Part shown: positions 34,945 to 43,055 of the stretch, in pieces | Layout of the letters: each line of letters starts with the position of its first letter | Position numbering within the stretch: position 1 is the stretch's first letter | From: Demequina sp. B12 | GTDB lineage: Bacteria > Actinomycetota > Actinomycetes > Actinomycetales > Demequinaceae | Direction: 5' to 3' | NCBI RefSeq assembly: GCF_028823635.1 | Contig: NZ_JAPEHU010000002.1 | Location: 124,001 to 188,000, forward strand | Length of the DNA stretch: 64,000 nucleotides | Notes under the pieces: generated by a model | What the model was told of the DNA's origin: nothing | The model's database searches: none | The model's input: the letters and a program-made list of their open reading frames with translations, nothing else | Position numbers and translations under genes: made by a program

Positions 34945-36101
34945 GATGCGACTTCCACGAGTGGGGTGCGGGCACGGGTCTCGATGACGTCGCGGTAGTG
35001 CTCGACCAACTGGTCGCACACTGCAGTCCAGGTCCGGCCCTGGACGGCGACACGTCCATGGTTGCCCGCACGCGCGCGCCATTGTGGATGAGTGACGGCA
35101 TGCGTCACGGCGGCACGTAACTGGGCCGCGTCCCCCGGGGCGTAGAGCATGCCATTGAGGCCGTCCTCGATCAGGTCCACCGGGCCGCCGCGCCGGGGAG
35201 CAACGACGGGAACGGAACTCGCGTGGGCTTCTTGAATGGTTTGGCAAAACGTCTCGAGTTGCCCGCAGTGAACAAAGACGTCAAAGCTGGCCATCGCCTC
35301 AGCAAGATCATCACCGTCAAGGAACCCCGTGAACACCGCGTGCGGGAGGAGCCGTCGTAGTTGCGGTTCTGATGGCCCAGTGCCGACGATGACGAGCGTG
35401 GTGTTCGGGATGTTCGCGAGCGCCGCGAGGTCTTCGACCTGCTTTTCGGGGGCGAGCCGTCCGACGTATCCAATGACGGTGTGGTGGCCGGGCGCCCACG
35501 CGGCCCGCAACGCTGTCGATCGCCGTGCGGGGTGGAAGCGCGTGATGTCGACGCCTCGCCCCCATCGGTGGACGCGAGGCACGCCGCGCTGTTCGAGCTG
35601 GTGCTGGGCGTGGCTTGATGGAGCCAAGGTGCGGTCGGCACGGCCGTGAATGTCGAGCACGCGCCGCCACAGCAACTCTTCGCCCCAGGGTGCGCGGTAC
35701 CGGGCCGCATAGGACGGCACGTCCGTTTGGTAGACGGCGACCGTGGGCAGCCCCAGTGGCTGCGTTGCTTTCAACGCAGCCCATCCAAGCATGAAGGGTG
35801 ACGCCAGGTGAACGATGTCGGGTCTCCACGACGCGAGCGTTCGGCCGATGCGCGCGGGACCGGCGGTGCATACCCGCACGTCTCTGTAGCCCGGCCAGCC
35901 GATGGCCGGCACGGGGGTCACTGGCACCTCACGGTACGTGGGGTGGTGGTCGCCGTCTCCGCGTCGCGCTTGCGGCGTCATCACCATGGCCTGGTGCCCG
36001 TGGTCGAGGAGATGATCGATGACCCGCAGCAGCGAATGGGTGACGCCATTGGTGTGCGGGAGGAATGACTCTGCCACTAGCGCGACTCTCACATTTCCCA
36101 T
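34941..36101 (-). CDS. Glycosyltransferase family 4 (MgtA/PimB-like)
   Basis: The 386-aa protein begins MGNVRVALVAESFLPHTNGV and resembles the actinobacterial GDP-mannose-dependent mannosyltransferases of the MgtA/PimB group: IGYVGRLAPEKQVEDLAAL, FLDGDDLAEAMASFDVFVH, and QLETFCQTIQEAHASSVPVV with the Glu pair of GT4. It may mannosylate a lipid-linked acceptor in lipomannan-like glycolipid synthesis. It is first in the GT4-GT4-SGNH unit. ATG 36101 lacks a clear ribosome binding site; GTG 36092 is an alternative. Confidence 0.88.
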   Translation of the reverse strand: MGNVRVALVAESFLPHTNGVTHSLLRVIDHLLDHGHQAMVMTPQARRGDGDHHPTYREVPVTPVPAIGWPGYRDVRVCTAGPARIGRTLASWRPDIVHLASPFMLGWAALKATQPLGLPTVAVYQTDVPSYAARYRAPWGEELLWRRVLDIHGRADRTLAPSSHAQHQLEQRGVPRVHRWGRGVDITRFHPARRSTALRAAWAPGHHTVIGYVGRLAPEKQVEDLAALANIPNTTLVIVGTGPSEPQLRRLLPHAVFTGFLDGDDLAEAMASFDVFVHCGQLETFCQTIQEAHASSVPVVAPRRGGPVDLIEDGLNGMLYAPGDAAQLRAAVTHAVTHPQWRARAGNHGRVAVQGRTWTAVCDQLVEHYRDVIETRARTPLVEVAS

Positions 36102-36196
36102 GGTGGTCTGGCGGTGCGGCCTGGAGGTGAACGCTGGCGCAAAGGTGTGGTGAACCTTGAGTGGCCGGGAAGTGACGCAGGCGTCGCCCGCAATGG

Positions 36197-36202
36197 GACA
36201 AT
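36197..36202 (+). promoter_or_regulatory. -10 element of the copC-like gene (leaderless)
   Basis: GACAAT lies 6 nt before the ATG at 36209 with no ribosome binding site in between. It probably also drives the downstream hem genes. Confidence 0.4.
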
Positions 36203-36208
36203 GGCGGC

Positions 36209-36895
36209 ATGCCCTCCGTTGTGACTGTCCGTGCTCGTTGCGCCATCGTGGCGTTGCTGACTGTGGTCGGCATGGTGACTGTCGCCCCCGTCGCGGCAGC
36301 GCACACCGAGTTGCGAGCCTCCACGCCCGAACCCGGCACCACCGTCGAGTCGCTCGACATCGTGCGTTTGGACTTCACGTCGGCCATCTTGGACATCGGC
36401 TCCGAGCTTGCTCTCGTCGACGCGACCGGTGCCATCTATGAACTCGTACCGGAGTATCCGGAGGAGTCCGCGCTTGCTGCCGCCGTGGACGCCGACCTGC
36501 CTGCAGGCGACACCGTCCTTCAATGGCGGATTGTGGCCGAAGACGGGCACCCCATTGAGGGAACAATCGAGTTCACGTACGCTCCCGGCGTCGAGCCATC
36601 GGCCACACCGTCAGCAACACCGTCGGCCACCCCGTCCGCCTCAAGCGACACCCCAACGCCCACGGTGGAACCTTCGCCTATCCGCGCAAGCCTGGAAGCG
36701 ACCCCCGAGCCGAGCGCCACACCAACCGTCACAGCGGGGGAGACCGACGACTCGTCCCGCGTGTGGGTGTGGATCGTCGTGGCGGGTGCGGTGATCGCCA
36801 CGGCGACCGCCGCCATGATTGCGCAGTCCCGCCGCCGTCGGCCGGACGACTCCGCCCATGGCTCCGCAGACCCCCAGTCCGACCCCACCGAGTGA
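36209..36895 (+). CDS. CopC-domain lipid-anchored-like/membrane protein
   Basis: The 228-aa product has a signal peptide (RARCAIVALLTVVGMVTVAPVAAA) whose mature form begins AHTELRASTPEPG, with the N-terminal His expected of CopC copper-binding proteins. The second conserved His is in EDGHPIEGTIEF. A Pro/Ser/Thr linker with PSATPSATPSATPSAS follows, then one C-terminal transmembrane helix. It would bind Cu(II) outside the membrane. It lies 13 nt upstream of hemC in the same direction, so it may head the heme operon. Confidence 0.85.
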   Translation: MPSVVTVRARCAIVALLTVVGMVTVAPVAAAHTELRASTPEPGTTVESLDIVRLDFTSAILDIGSELALVDATGAIYELVPEYPEESALAAAVDADLPAGDTVLQWRIVAEDGHPIEGTIEFTYAPGVEPSATPSATPSATPSASSDTPTPTVEPSPIRASLEATPEPSATPTVTAGETDDSSRVWVWIVVAGAVIATATAAMIAQSRRRRPDDSAHGSADPQSDPTE

Positions 36896-36908
36896 AAGAG
36901 TGCCAATC

Positions 36909-37826
36909 ATGAAGCTTCGTCTGGGTACGCGTGCCTCCAAGCTTGCGCGTACGCAGTCCGGCATGGTTGCGGACGCCATTGCTCAAGCCGCTGCCGCCCG
37001 CGGTGTCGACCTTGACGTGGAAATGGTGCACATCCGCACCGAAGGTGACGTCTCCCAAGGGTCGCTCGTGGGGCTGAGTCAGACCGGCGTGTTCGTCAAC
37101 GCGCTTCGCGATGCTCTCCTCAACGGCGTGTGCGACGTGTTGGTTCACTCGCTCAAAGACCTTCCCGTCGCTCTCCATCCCGACATTGAGCTTGCTGCCG
37201 TCCCCGAGCGCGAAGACGTGCGTGACGCACTCTGCACTCGGGGAGTGTCCCTTGCCGACCTTCCCTCGGGCGCTCGCGTCGGCACCGGGTCCCCGCGACG
37301 GGCCGCGCAGCTGCTCGCGCTACGCCCTGACCTGAAGGTCGAGGGATTGCGCGGCAACATCGACACCCGCTTGGGCAAACTGCACGAGGGGCTTGACGGC
37401 GTGGTGCTGGCAGCTGCGGGACTTCGTCGCGTCGACCGCATCGAAGAGGCAACCGAGCTGTTCGAACCCGCCCAGATGCTCCCGGCACCCGGCCAGGGAG
37501 CGCTCGCGGTCGAGATCCTTCCCGATGCGGACCCCATGTGGGCCGATGCTGTGCGCGACCTTGAGCATGCGGATACGCGCCGCGCCGTGACGGCAGAGCG
37601 CGCGCTCCTCGGCGTCTTGGACGCCGGTTGTGCTGCGCCCGTGGGGGCGTTGGCTACCGTGGAAGGCGACCGTCTGACGTTGAAGGCTCGCGTGATCAAT
37701 GGCGCGGGTACTCTCGCTTTGAACGAAACCACCAACGGCCCTGCTCAGGAGGCAGCGTCGCTTGGCCGCAGTACTGGATTCACCTTGCTCGGACGTGGTG
37801 CCGGGCGACTCATGGGAGGCAGTTGA
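36909..37826 (+). CDS. hemC: Hydroxymethylbilane synthase (porphobilinogen deaminase)
   Basis: The 305-aa product begins MKLRLGTRASKLARTQSGMV and carries the dipyrromethane-cofactor Cys241 in DAGCAAPVG, plus HSLKDLPVAL, GTGSPRRAAQLL and GLRGNIDTRLGKL. It polymerises four porphobilinogens into hydroxymethylbilane. GTGAAAGAG lies upstream of the ATG. It opens hemC-hemD-hemB-hemL; hemA, often adjacent in other genomes, is not in the window. Confidence 0.97.
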   Translation: MKLRLGTRASKLARTQSGMVADAIAQAAAARGVDLDVEMVHIRTEGDVSQGSLVGLSQTGVFVNALRDALLNGVCDVLVHSLKDLPVALHPDIELAAVPEREDVRDALCTRGVSLADLPSGARVGTGSPRRAAQLLALRPDLKVEGLRGNIDTRLGKLHEGLDGVVLAAAGLRRVDRIEEATELFEPAQMLPAPGQGALAVEILPDADPMWADAVRDLEHADTRRAVTAERALLGVLDAGCAAPVGALATVEGDRLTLKARVINGAGTLALNETTNGPAQEAASLGRSTGFTLLGRGAGRLMGGS

Positions 37827-37829
37827 TTC

Positions 37830-38687
37830 ATGGACCTGTCAGCACTTCGTGGAAAGCGCCTGCTGGTGCCCGTCACCGCCCAGCGACGTCACCTGGCTCA
37901 GCGGCTCGCCGCAGCGGGCGCCATCGTGGAGGAGGTCGAGTTCATCGCGATTGCAGGTCCGGCATCCCCGGAGGCGCTCGAGGAAGCCACTCTCGCCTGG
38001 TGTGCGGGGGATTATGACTGGATGGCAGTCACGAGCCGCAACGCGGTCATCGCGATGGACCAGATCGCACGTTCGCGTGGCATGCGGCTGAGCAACCCTC
38101 AGCCCCAGGCGAAGGCCGCCACCGTGGGTGAAGCCACCCGAACTGTCTGTCAGGACGTCGGTCTGGCTGTTGACTTGGTCCCCGAGGACAAGCAGAACGC
38201 TCGCGGCATTGTGGCCGAGTTTCCTGAGGGTCAGGGGCGCGTGCTCGCGCCTTTGGGCAATCTCGCGTCTCCTGTGCTCGAACGGGGATTGGCGCGCAAG
38301 GGCTGGACTGTTGACATCGTTGAGGCGTACCGCACCGTTGATGGCGACGGCCCTGACCCCGATGTTCGCGAGATGCTCGCGGACGGTGCCTTCGACGGTG
38401 TGCTGCTGACGTCGGGTTCTGTTGCTGAACGACTCGCTGCGACCTGCCCCGAAATGGCTGCTGACACGCCTGTGATTGCCATCGGTGACATGACTGCGGC
38501 CGCCGCTCGCGCCGCGGGCCTGTCCGTTGCTGCGGTCGCGCAGGCTCCGTCGTACGACGGGATTGTTGCGGGCTTGCTGGAAGCTCTCGATCCGGAGTCC
38601 GCCGCAGTGCAGTCAGAGGACACAGAGGCCGCTGAACCCGACCCCAGCGACGAGGCCATCGTGCCCGAGGCCCCCGAGGAGAAGTAA
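37830..38687 (+). CDS. hemD: Uroporphyrinogen-III synthase
   Basis: The 285-aa product begins MDLSALRGKRLLVPVTAQRR and has the two-domain HemD pattern: MAVTSRNAVIAM, EVEFIAIAG, GRVLAPLGNLASPVLERGL and DGVLLTSGSVAERL. It closes hydroxymethylbilane with ring-D inversion, giving uroporphyrinogen III, the branch point to haem and sirohaem. The end is an acidic, Glu-rich tail of about 30 residues. It starts 3 nt after hemC and its stop overlaps hemB by 1 nt (TAATG). Confidence 0.93.
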   Translation: MDLSALRGKRLLVPVTAQRRHLAQRLAAAGAIVEEVEFIAIAGPASPEALEEATLAWCAGDYDWMAVTSRNAVIAMDQIARSRGMRLSNPQPQAKAATVGEATRTVCQDVGLAVDLVPEDKQNARGIVAEFPEGQGRVLAPLGNLASPVLERGLARKGWTVDIVEAYRTVDGDGPDPDVREMLADGAFDGVLLTSGSVAERLAATCPEMAADTPVIAIGDMTAAAARAAGLSVAAVAQAPSYDGIVAGLLEALDPESAAVQSEDTEAAEPDPSDEAIVPEAPEEK

Positions 38688-39667
38688 TGGCTTTCCCGCA
38701 ACGCCGCCCGCGCCGCTTGCGTACCACTCCGGCGATGCGGCGACTGGTGTCCGAGGTCCGGGTGGACCCAGCCCAGTTGGTGTTGCCGGTCTTCGTCAAG
38801 GAAGGCCTCACGGAGTCGCGTCCCATCGTGTCCTTGCCAGGCGTTCACCAGCATTCGCTGGCCGCCCTTGACGATGTCGTCGAGCAAGCAGTCACTGCCG
38901 GCCTCGGCGGCGTCATGCTTTTTGCGATCCCGGAGGTGCGTGACGCGGATGGCAGCGGTGCCGTCGACCCCGGCGGAATCCTTAACCTCGCCATCGCACG
39001 CGCCACCGCAGCGGCAGCGGGTCGCCTGGTCGTGATGGCTGACCTCTGCCTGGACGAGTTCACGGACCACGGCCACTGCGGCGTGCTCGCACACGACGGT
39101 TCTGTCGACAACGACTCCACGCTCACCATCTATGGCCACATGGCCCTGGCCCAAGCGCGGGCGGGCGCGGATGTCCTCGGACTGAGTGGAATGATGGACG
39201 GCCAGGTGGCCGCAGTCCGCGACGCTCTCGATGCTGAAGGCTTCACCGACACCAGCATCCTGGCGTACAGCGCCAAATATGCCTCGGCTGCGTACGGGCC
39301 CTTCCGTGACGCGGTGGAGTCGGAACTCACGGGTGACCGCAAGACGTACCAAATGGACCCCGCGAACCGTCGCGAGGGTTCCGTGGAGGCGGACCTTGAC
39401 CAAGGTGAGGGGGCCGACTTCGTGATGGTGAAGCCAGCCCTCCCGTACCTGGACGTGCTCGCGGACGTTGCCGCAACATCGGCCGTCCCCGTGGCCGCGT
39501 ACCACGTCTCAGGCGAGTATGCCCAGATCGAAGCCGCCGCAGAACGCGGCTGGATTGACCGCCGCTCAGCGCATCTTGAGGCCGTGACCTCGATCGTTCG
39601 TGCCGGCGCTGACATTGTGCTGACCTATGCGGCCCTTGAGGTCGCACAGTGGCTGAAGGAGCGTTGA
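38687..39667 (+). CDS. hemB: Delta-aminolevulinic acid dehydratase (porphobilinogen synthase)
   Basis: The 326-aa TIM-barrel enzyme has the Schiff-base lysines K197 (YSAKYAS) and K249 (MVKPALPYL). The metal-site segment reads DLCLDEFTDHGHCG, so one usual Cys is Asp, as in Mg-dependent forms. It condenses two ALA to porphobilinogen. Its start is coupled to hemD by the TAATG overlap, and it ends directly before hemL. Confidence 0.97.
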   Translation: MAFPQRRPRRLRTTPAMRRLVSEVRVDPAQLVLPVFVKEGLTESRPIVSLPGVHQHSLAALDDVVEQAVTAGLGGVMLFAIPEVRDADGSGAVDPGGILNLAIARATAAAAGRLVVMADLCLDEFTDHGHCGVLAHDGSVDNDSTLTIYGHMALAQARAGADVLGLSGMMDGQVAAVRDALDAEGFTDTSILAYSAKYASAAYGPFRDAVESELTGDRKTYQMDPANRREGSVEADLDQGEGADFVMVKPALPYLDVLADVAATSAVPVAAYHVSGEYAQIEAAAERGWIDRRSAHLEAVTSIVRAGADIVLTYAALEVAQWLKER

Positions 39668-40969
39668 ATGAGTATCCGTAGCGACCGTGCCCGTGCGATC
39701 CTGCCGGGTGGTGTGAACTCGCCTGTCCGCGCGTGGAACGGCGTCGGCGGTGAGCCTGTGCCGATTGCGTCCGCCCAGGGGTCTCGTGTGACTGACGCAG
39801 ATGGGCGCGACTACGTGGACTTTGTGGGCTCGTGGGGCCCCGCGATTCTGGGCCACGCACACCCCACGGTGGTGCAGGCCGTTCAGGAAGCTGCCGCGCG
39901 CGGGCTGTCGTTCGGCGCCACGACCGAGCGTGAGGTGGAACTCGCAGAAGAGATTCGCGGCCGGTACGCGCCAGCAGAACGTGTCCGGCTGGTCTCCACC
40001 GGCACCGAAGCCACGATGACGGCAATCCGGTTGGCACGCGGAGCCACCGGTCGCGACGTGATTGTGAAGTTCGCTGGCTGCTACCACGGGCACTCGGATG
40101 CGCTGCTCGTTGCCGCAGGCTCTGGCCTGGCCACCGCAGGCGTTCCGGAATCGGCTGGCGTCACTGCCGGTGCAGCCGCCGACACTCTGGTACTGCCGTA
40201 CGGAGACGAGGACGCTCTCACCGCAGCGTTCGCCGAGCATGGCGCGCGCATCGCGGCTGTGATCACGGAGGCCGCTCCGGCGAACATGGGAACAGTGACG
40301 CCTCCGCGTGGCTTCAACCGTCTCATTGCGACCTTGTGCCGCAATGAGGGCGCCGTGTTCATCGTGGATGAGGTGCTGACCGGCTTCCGTGCGGGGCCCG
40401 CAGGTTACTGGGGCGTTGAGCGTGACCTCGACATTGCGGCTGGCATCGAGCCGTGGCAGCCGGATCTCGTCACCTTCGGCAAGGTCATTGGCGGGGGAAT
40501 GCCTGTGGCCGCCTTGGGCGGGCGGACTGATCTGATGGAGCAACTCGCGCCGCTAGGCCCCGTGTATCAAGCGGGAACGCTCTCGGGAAACCCGGTAGCC
40601 GTTGCTGCCGGTCTCGCCACGATGCGACTGCTCACCGAGGACGTCTACACGCACATCGGCCGCCTCGCTGACGCGCTTGCCGCTGGTGTCTCTGCTGCCT
40701 TCACCGACGCCGGCGTCACGCATGCCGTGGGTCGTGCCGGCACGCTGGTGTCTTTCTTCCTGGGTCTGGAGCACAGCCCCGTGACCTTTGACCAGGCCGC
40801 TGTACAGGACACGCAAGCGTTTGCCTCGCTGTTCCACAGCATGCGGGAATCTGGCGTGTACTTGCCGCCCAGTGCCTTCGAGACCTGGTTCGTCTCCCAC
40901 GCCCACACGGATGCCGATGTGGCGACGGCGGTTGACGCAGCCGCGGCATGGGCACAGTCGCAGGGGTAG
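39668..40969 (+). CDS. hemL: Glutamate-1-semialdehyde 2,1-aminomutase
   Basis: The 433-aa class-III aminotransferase has PLP lysine K272 in [11 protein letters not shown] and begins [20 protein letters not shown]. It turns glutamate-1-semialdehyde into 5-aminolevulinate, so ALA is made by the C5 route. Its ATG follows the hemB TGA with no gap. Presence of hemL implies a glutamyl-tRNA reductase (hemA) elsewhere in the genome. Confidence 0.97.
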   Translation: MSIRSDRARAILPGGVNSPVRAWNGVGGEPVPIASAQGSRVTDADGRDYVDFVGSWGPAILGHAHPTVVQAVQEAAARGLSFGATTEREVELAEEIRGRYAPAERVRLVSTGTEATMTAIRLARGATGRDVIVKFAGCYHGHSDALLVAAGSGLATAGVPESAGVTAGAAADTLVLPYGDEDALTAAFAEHGARIAAVITEAAPANMGTVTPPRGFNRLIATLCRNEGAVFIVDEVLTGFRAGPAGYWGVERDLDIAAGIEPWQPDLVTFGKVIGGGMPVAALGGRTDLMEQLAPLGPVYQAGTLSGNPVAVAAGLATMRLLTEDVYTHIGRLADALAAGVSAAFTDAGVTHAVGRAGTLVSFFLGLEHSPVTFDQAAVQDTQAFASLFHSMRESGVYLPPSAFETWFVSHAHTDADVATAVDAAAAWAQSQG

Positions 40970-40979
40970 TGCGACGGCG

Positions 40980-42218
40980 ATGACTGCTCTTGTAGGACTT
41001 GACCTGCGCGGGAAGCGCGTCGTGGTGGCAGGTGGGGGAACCGTCGCAGCGCGCCGCGTGAGGCGTTTCTTGTCGGAGGGTGCCCGCGTGGTGGTCATCG
41101 CTCCTGAACTCGATGCCGACATTGAACGGCGTGCGTTGCACGGTGATCTGACGGTGCTGCAACGCGGCATCCGTGCCTCCGACCTGGACGACGCGTGGTT
41201 CGTGCTTGCGGCGACGAACAATCCCGAACTGAACGATGACGTTGCCCAATGGGCCGCGGAGCGCCGGACCTGGTGCATCGATGCCTCCCATGCTGCGCGG
41301 GGCACGGCACGCCAGGCGGCGATGAGCCACCACGGTGACCTTGCTGTGGGCGTGTTGTCGCTAGGAGACCCCGATCCTGCACGCATTCGTGCTGTCCGTG
41401 ACGCGGTGGCGGCTCATATCGACGCGGGTGAGGTTGATCTTCGGCGAAAGCGGCCAGGGGCGGGTCGGGTGATCTTGGTGGGTTCTGGCCCGGGCGACCC
41501 TGGGCTGGTCACCGTTCGTGGCAAGCAGGCGCTGGCGGAAGCCGATGTCGTGGTTGCCGATCGTTTGGGGGCGACGGAGCTGTTGGTCGCCGTGCCATAC
41601 GACGTCGAGGTGATCAACGTGGGCAAGTCGCCTGACCGGCACCCCGTTCCACAAGACCAGATCAACCGGATCCTCGTGGAGCATGCCGTGGCGGGGAAGA
41701 CGGTGGTGCGTCTCAAGGGTGGCGATCCGTACGTGTTTGGTCGCGGTGGTGAAGAGGTGCATGCGTGCCTTGAGGCCGGTGTCGACGTGGAAGTGGTGCC
41801 GGGCGTGACGAGTGCGTTGTCGGTCCCGGCGCTGGCTGGGATTCCCGTGACTCAACGTTCGGTCGCGACATCGGTGCTTGTCACCACTGGACACGCTGGG
41901 GCGGACAAGGCAGCGCTTGCGGCGATGGTCGCTGGCGCGACGGTGGTGTTTTTGATGGGAGTGACGGCGCTTCCAGACATCGCTGCGGCTGCCGTGGAGG
42001 CTGGTTGCGCGCCGGAGTTGCCGGTGGCGATTATCGAGAACGGGTCCACGCCGCGTGAGCGTGTCACGCGGGGTGTGGTGGGAGATATTGCTCGTATTGC
42101 CGCGGAAACAGGGGTGAAACCTCCGGCGATTATCGTCGTCGGCAAGGTCGCACAACCGGAGTTGTTGGCATCGGAGCTGGCAGCGACACCGTCGGTTCCC
42201 GCCGCTGACCTTGGATAA
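40980..42218 (+). CDS. CysG-like fusion: precorrin-2 dehydrogenase domain and uroporphyrinogen-III methyltransferase
   Basis: The 412-aa protein has an N-terminal Rossmann domain (GKRVVVAGGGTVAARRV; about residues 1-155) for precorrin-2 oxidation, joined to a SUMT domain (VILVGSGPGDPGLVTVRG, VVRLKGGDPYVFGRGGEE, VTSALSVPALAGIPVTQR). The N-terminal part is shorter than in E. coli CysG, lacking most of the region between the NAD fold and the methyltransferase. With cbiX next door, iron insertion is probably done by CbiX. Thus UroIII becomes sirohydrochlorin here. ATG 40980 matches the domain start; a longer frame overlaps hemL. Confidence 0.92.
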   Translation: MTALVGLDLRGKRVVVAGGGTVAARRVRRFLSEGARVVVIAPELDADIERRALHGDLTVLQRGIRASDLDDAWFVLAATNNPELNDDVAQWAAERRTWCIDASHAARGTARQAAMSHHGDLAVGVLSLGDPDPARIRAVRDAVAAHIDAGEVDLRRKRPGAGRVILVGSGPGDPGLVTVRGKQALAEADVVVADRLGATELLVAVPYDVEVINVGKSPDRHPVPQDQINRILVEHAVAGKTVVRLKGGDPYVFGRGGEEVHACLEAGVDVEVVPGVTSALSVPALAGIPVTQRSVATSVLVTTGHAGADKAALAAMVAGATVVFLMGVTALPDIAAAAVEAGCAPELPVAIIENGSTPRERVTRGVVGDIARIAAETGVKPPAIIVVGKVAQPELLASELAATPSVPAADLG

Positions 42219-42234
42219 CCCTGGGGGTTTGCGT

Positions 42235-42936
42235 ATGTCAACGTCGCCTATTTTGATCGGATGCGCGCACGGTACTCGCGAGGAAGCTGGGCAGCAGGTC
42301 ATCCGTGAGCTGTTGGATGACGTGAGGGCTGCCACAGGACTGGAGGTGCGTGAGGCGTTCGTTGACGTCCAGGACCCCAAAGTCGACGAGGTCGTGCATG
42401 CGATTCCCGAGGGCGAGGGCTTGAGTGCGATCGTGGTGCCGATCCTGCTTGCCGGTGGCTATCACGTGTATGTCGACATTGCGGAGGCGGTTGAGCATCG
42501 CGCAGATGTGGTCTCGGCCCCGGCGTTGGGCCCTGATTCGCGGCTGATCGACATTGTGGTGCAGAGGCTTGATGAGGAGGGGGTGCCGCACGATGCGACG
42601 GTGGTGCTTGCGGCAGCAGGCTCCTCGGATCCTCGTTCGCAGGCGGACACAGATGCGGCGGCGGAGATGCTCAGAGAGCGGTGGGGTGGTCCGGTGCGCA
42701 TCGGTTTTGCGGCGGGGACCCAGCCTTCGGTCGCCGATGCCGTGGCACAGGCTCGTGGCAACGGCGAGGACGGGGTGGTGGCTGTTGCTTCATACCTGCT
42801 GGCTCCCGGTTTCTTCCAGCGCCGGATTGAGAAAGCTGGTGCCGACTACGTGACGGGCCCGCTGGCTCCCCACCCGGCCTTGGTGCAGATCATGGCGGAT
42901 CATTACCAGTCGCTCTTGCCCGACGTGTCCTCGTAG
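42235..42936 (+). CDS. Sirohydrochlorin ferrochelatase, CbiX-like
   Basis: The 233-aa protein begins MSTSPILIGCAHGTREEAGQ and has the metal-ligand His in CAHGTR and in LAGGYHVYVD. The two-lobe length and second-half repeat (LAAAGSSDP, ASYLLAPGFFQRRI) match CbiX/SirB chelatases. It would insert iron to finish sirohaem for NirB. GGGGG lies 8 nt before the ATG. The downstream hairpin (42948-42964) and nirB promoter region follow. Confidence 0.9.
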   Translation: MSTSPILIGCAHGTREEAGQQVIRELLDDVRAATGLEVREAFVDVQDPKVDEVVHAIPEGEGLSAIVVPILLAGGYHVYVDIAEAVEHRADVVSAPALGPDSRLIDIVVQRLDEEGVPHDATVVLAAAGSSDPRSQADTDAAAEMLRERWGGPVRIGFAAGTQPSVADAVAQARGNGEDGVVAVASYLLAPGFFQRRIEKAGADYVTGPLAPHPALVQIMADHYQSLLPDVSS

Positions 42937-42947
42937 GTATTTAGTCA

Positions 42948-42964
42948 CGCAGGTTTGCCCTGCG
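42948..42964 (+). terminator. Short hairpin between cbiX and nirB
   Basis: CGCAGG, a 5-nt loop and CCTGCG form a 6-bp stem 11 bases after the cbiX stop; no U-run. It may attenuate read-through into nirB. Confidence 0.3.
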
Positions 42965-43055
42965 CGTGTGTAAAACTCGACGCACCTGGTAATACGGGAC
43001 TTGCTCGCTCTCTTGGGTCGGGACAAGACCCGTGCTAGACAACGGAGAGTGGCAC

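Noticed and set aside
42937-43055. A GlnR or NsrR binding site upstream of nirB
   Set aside because: Only loose, partial matches were found; nothing could be supported as a binding site.
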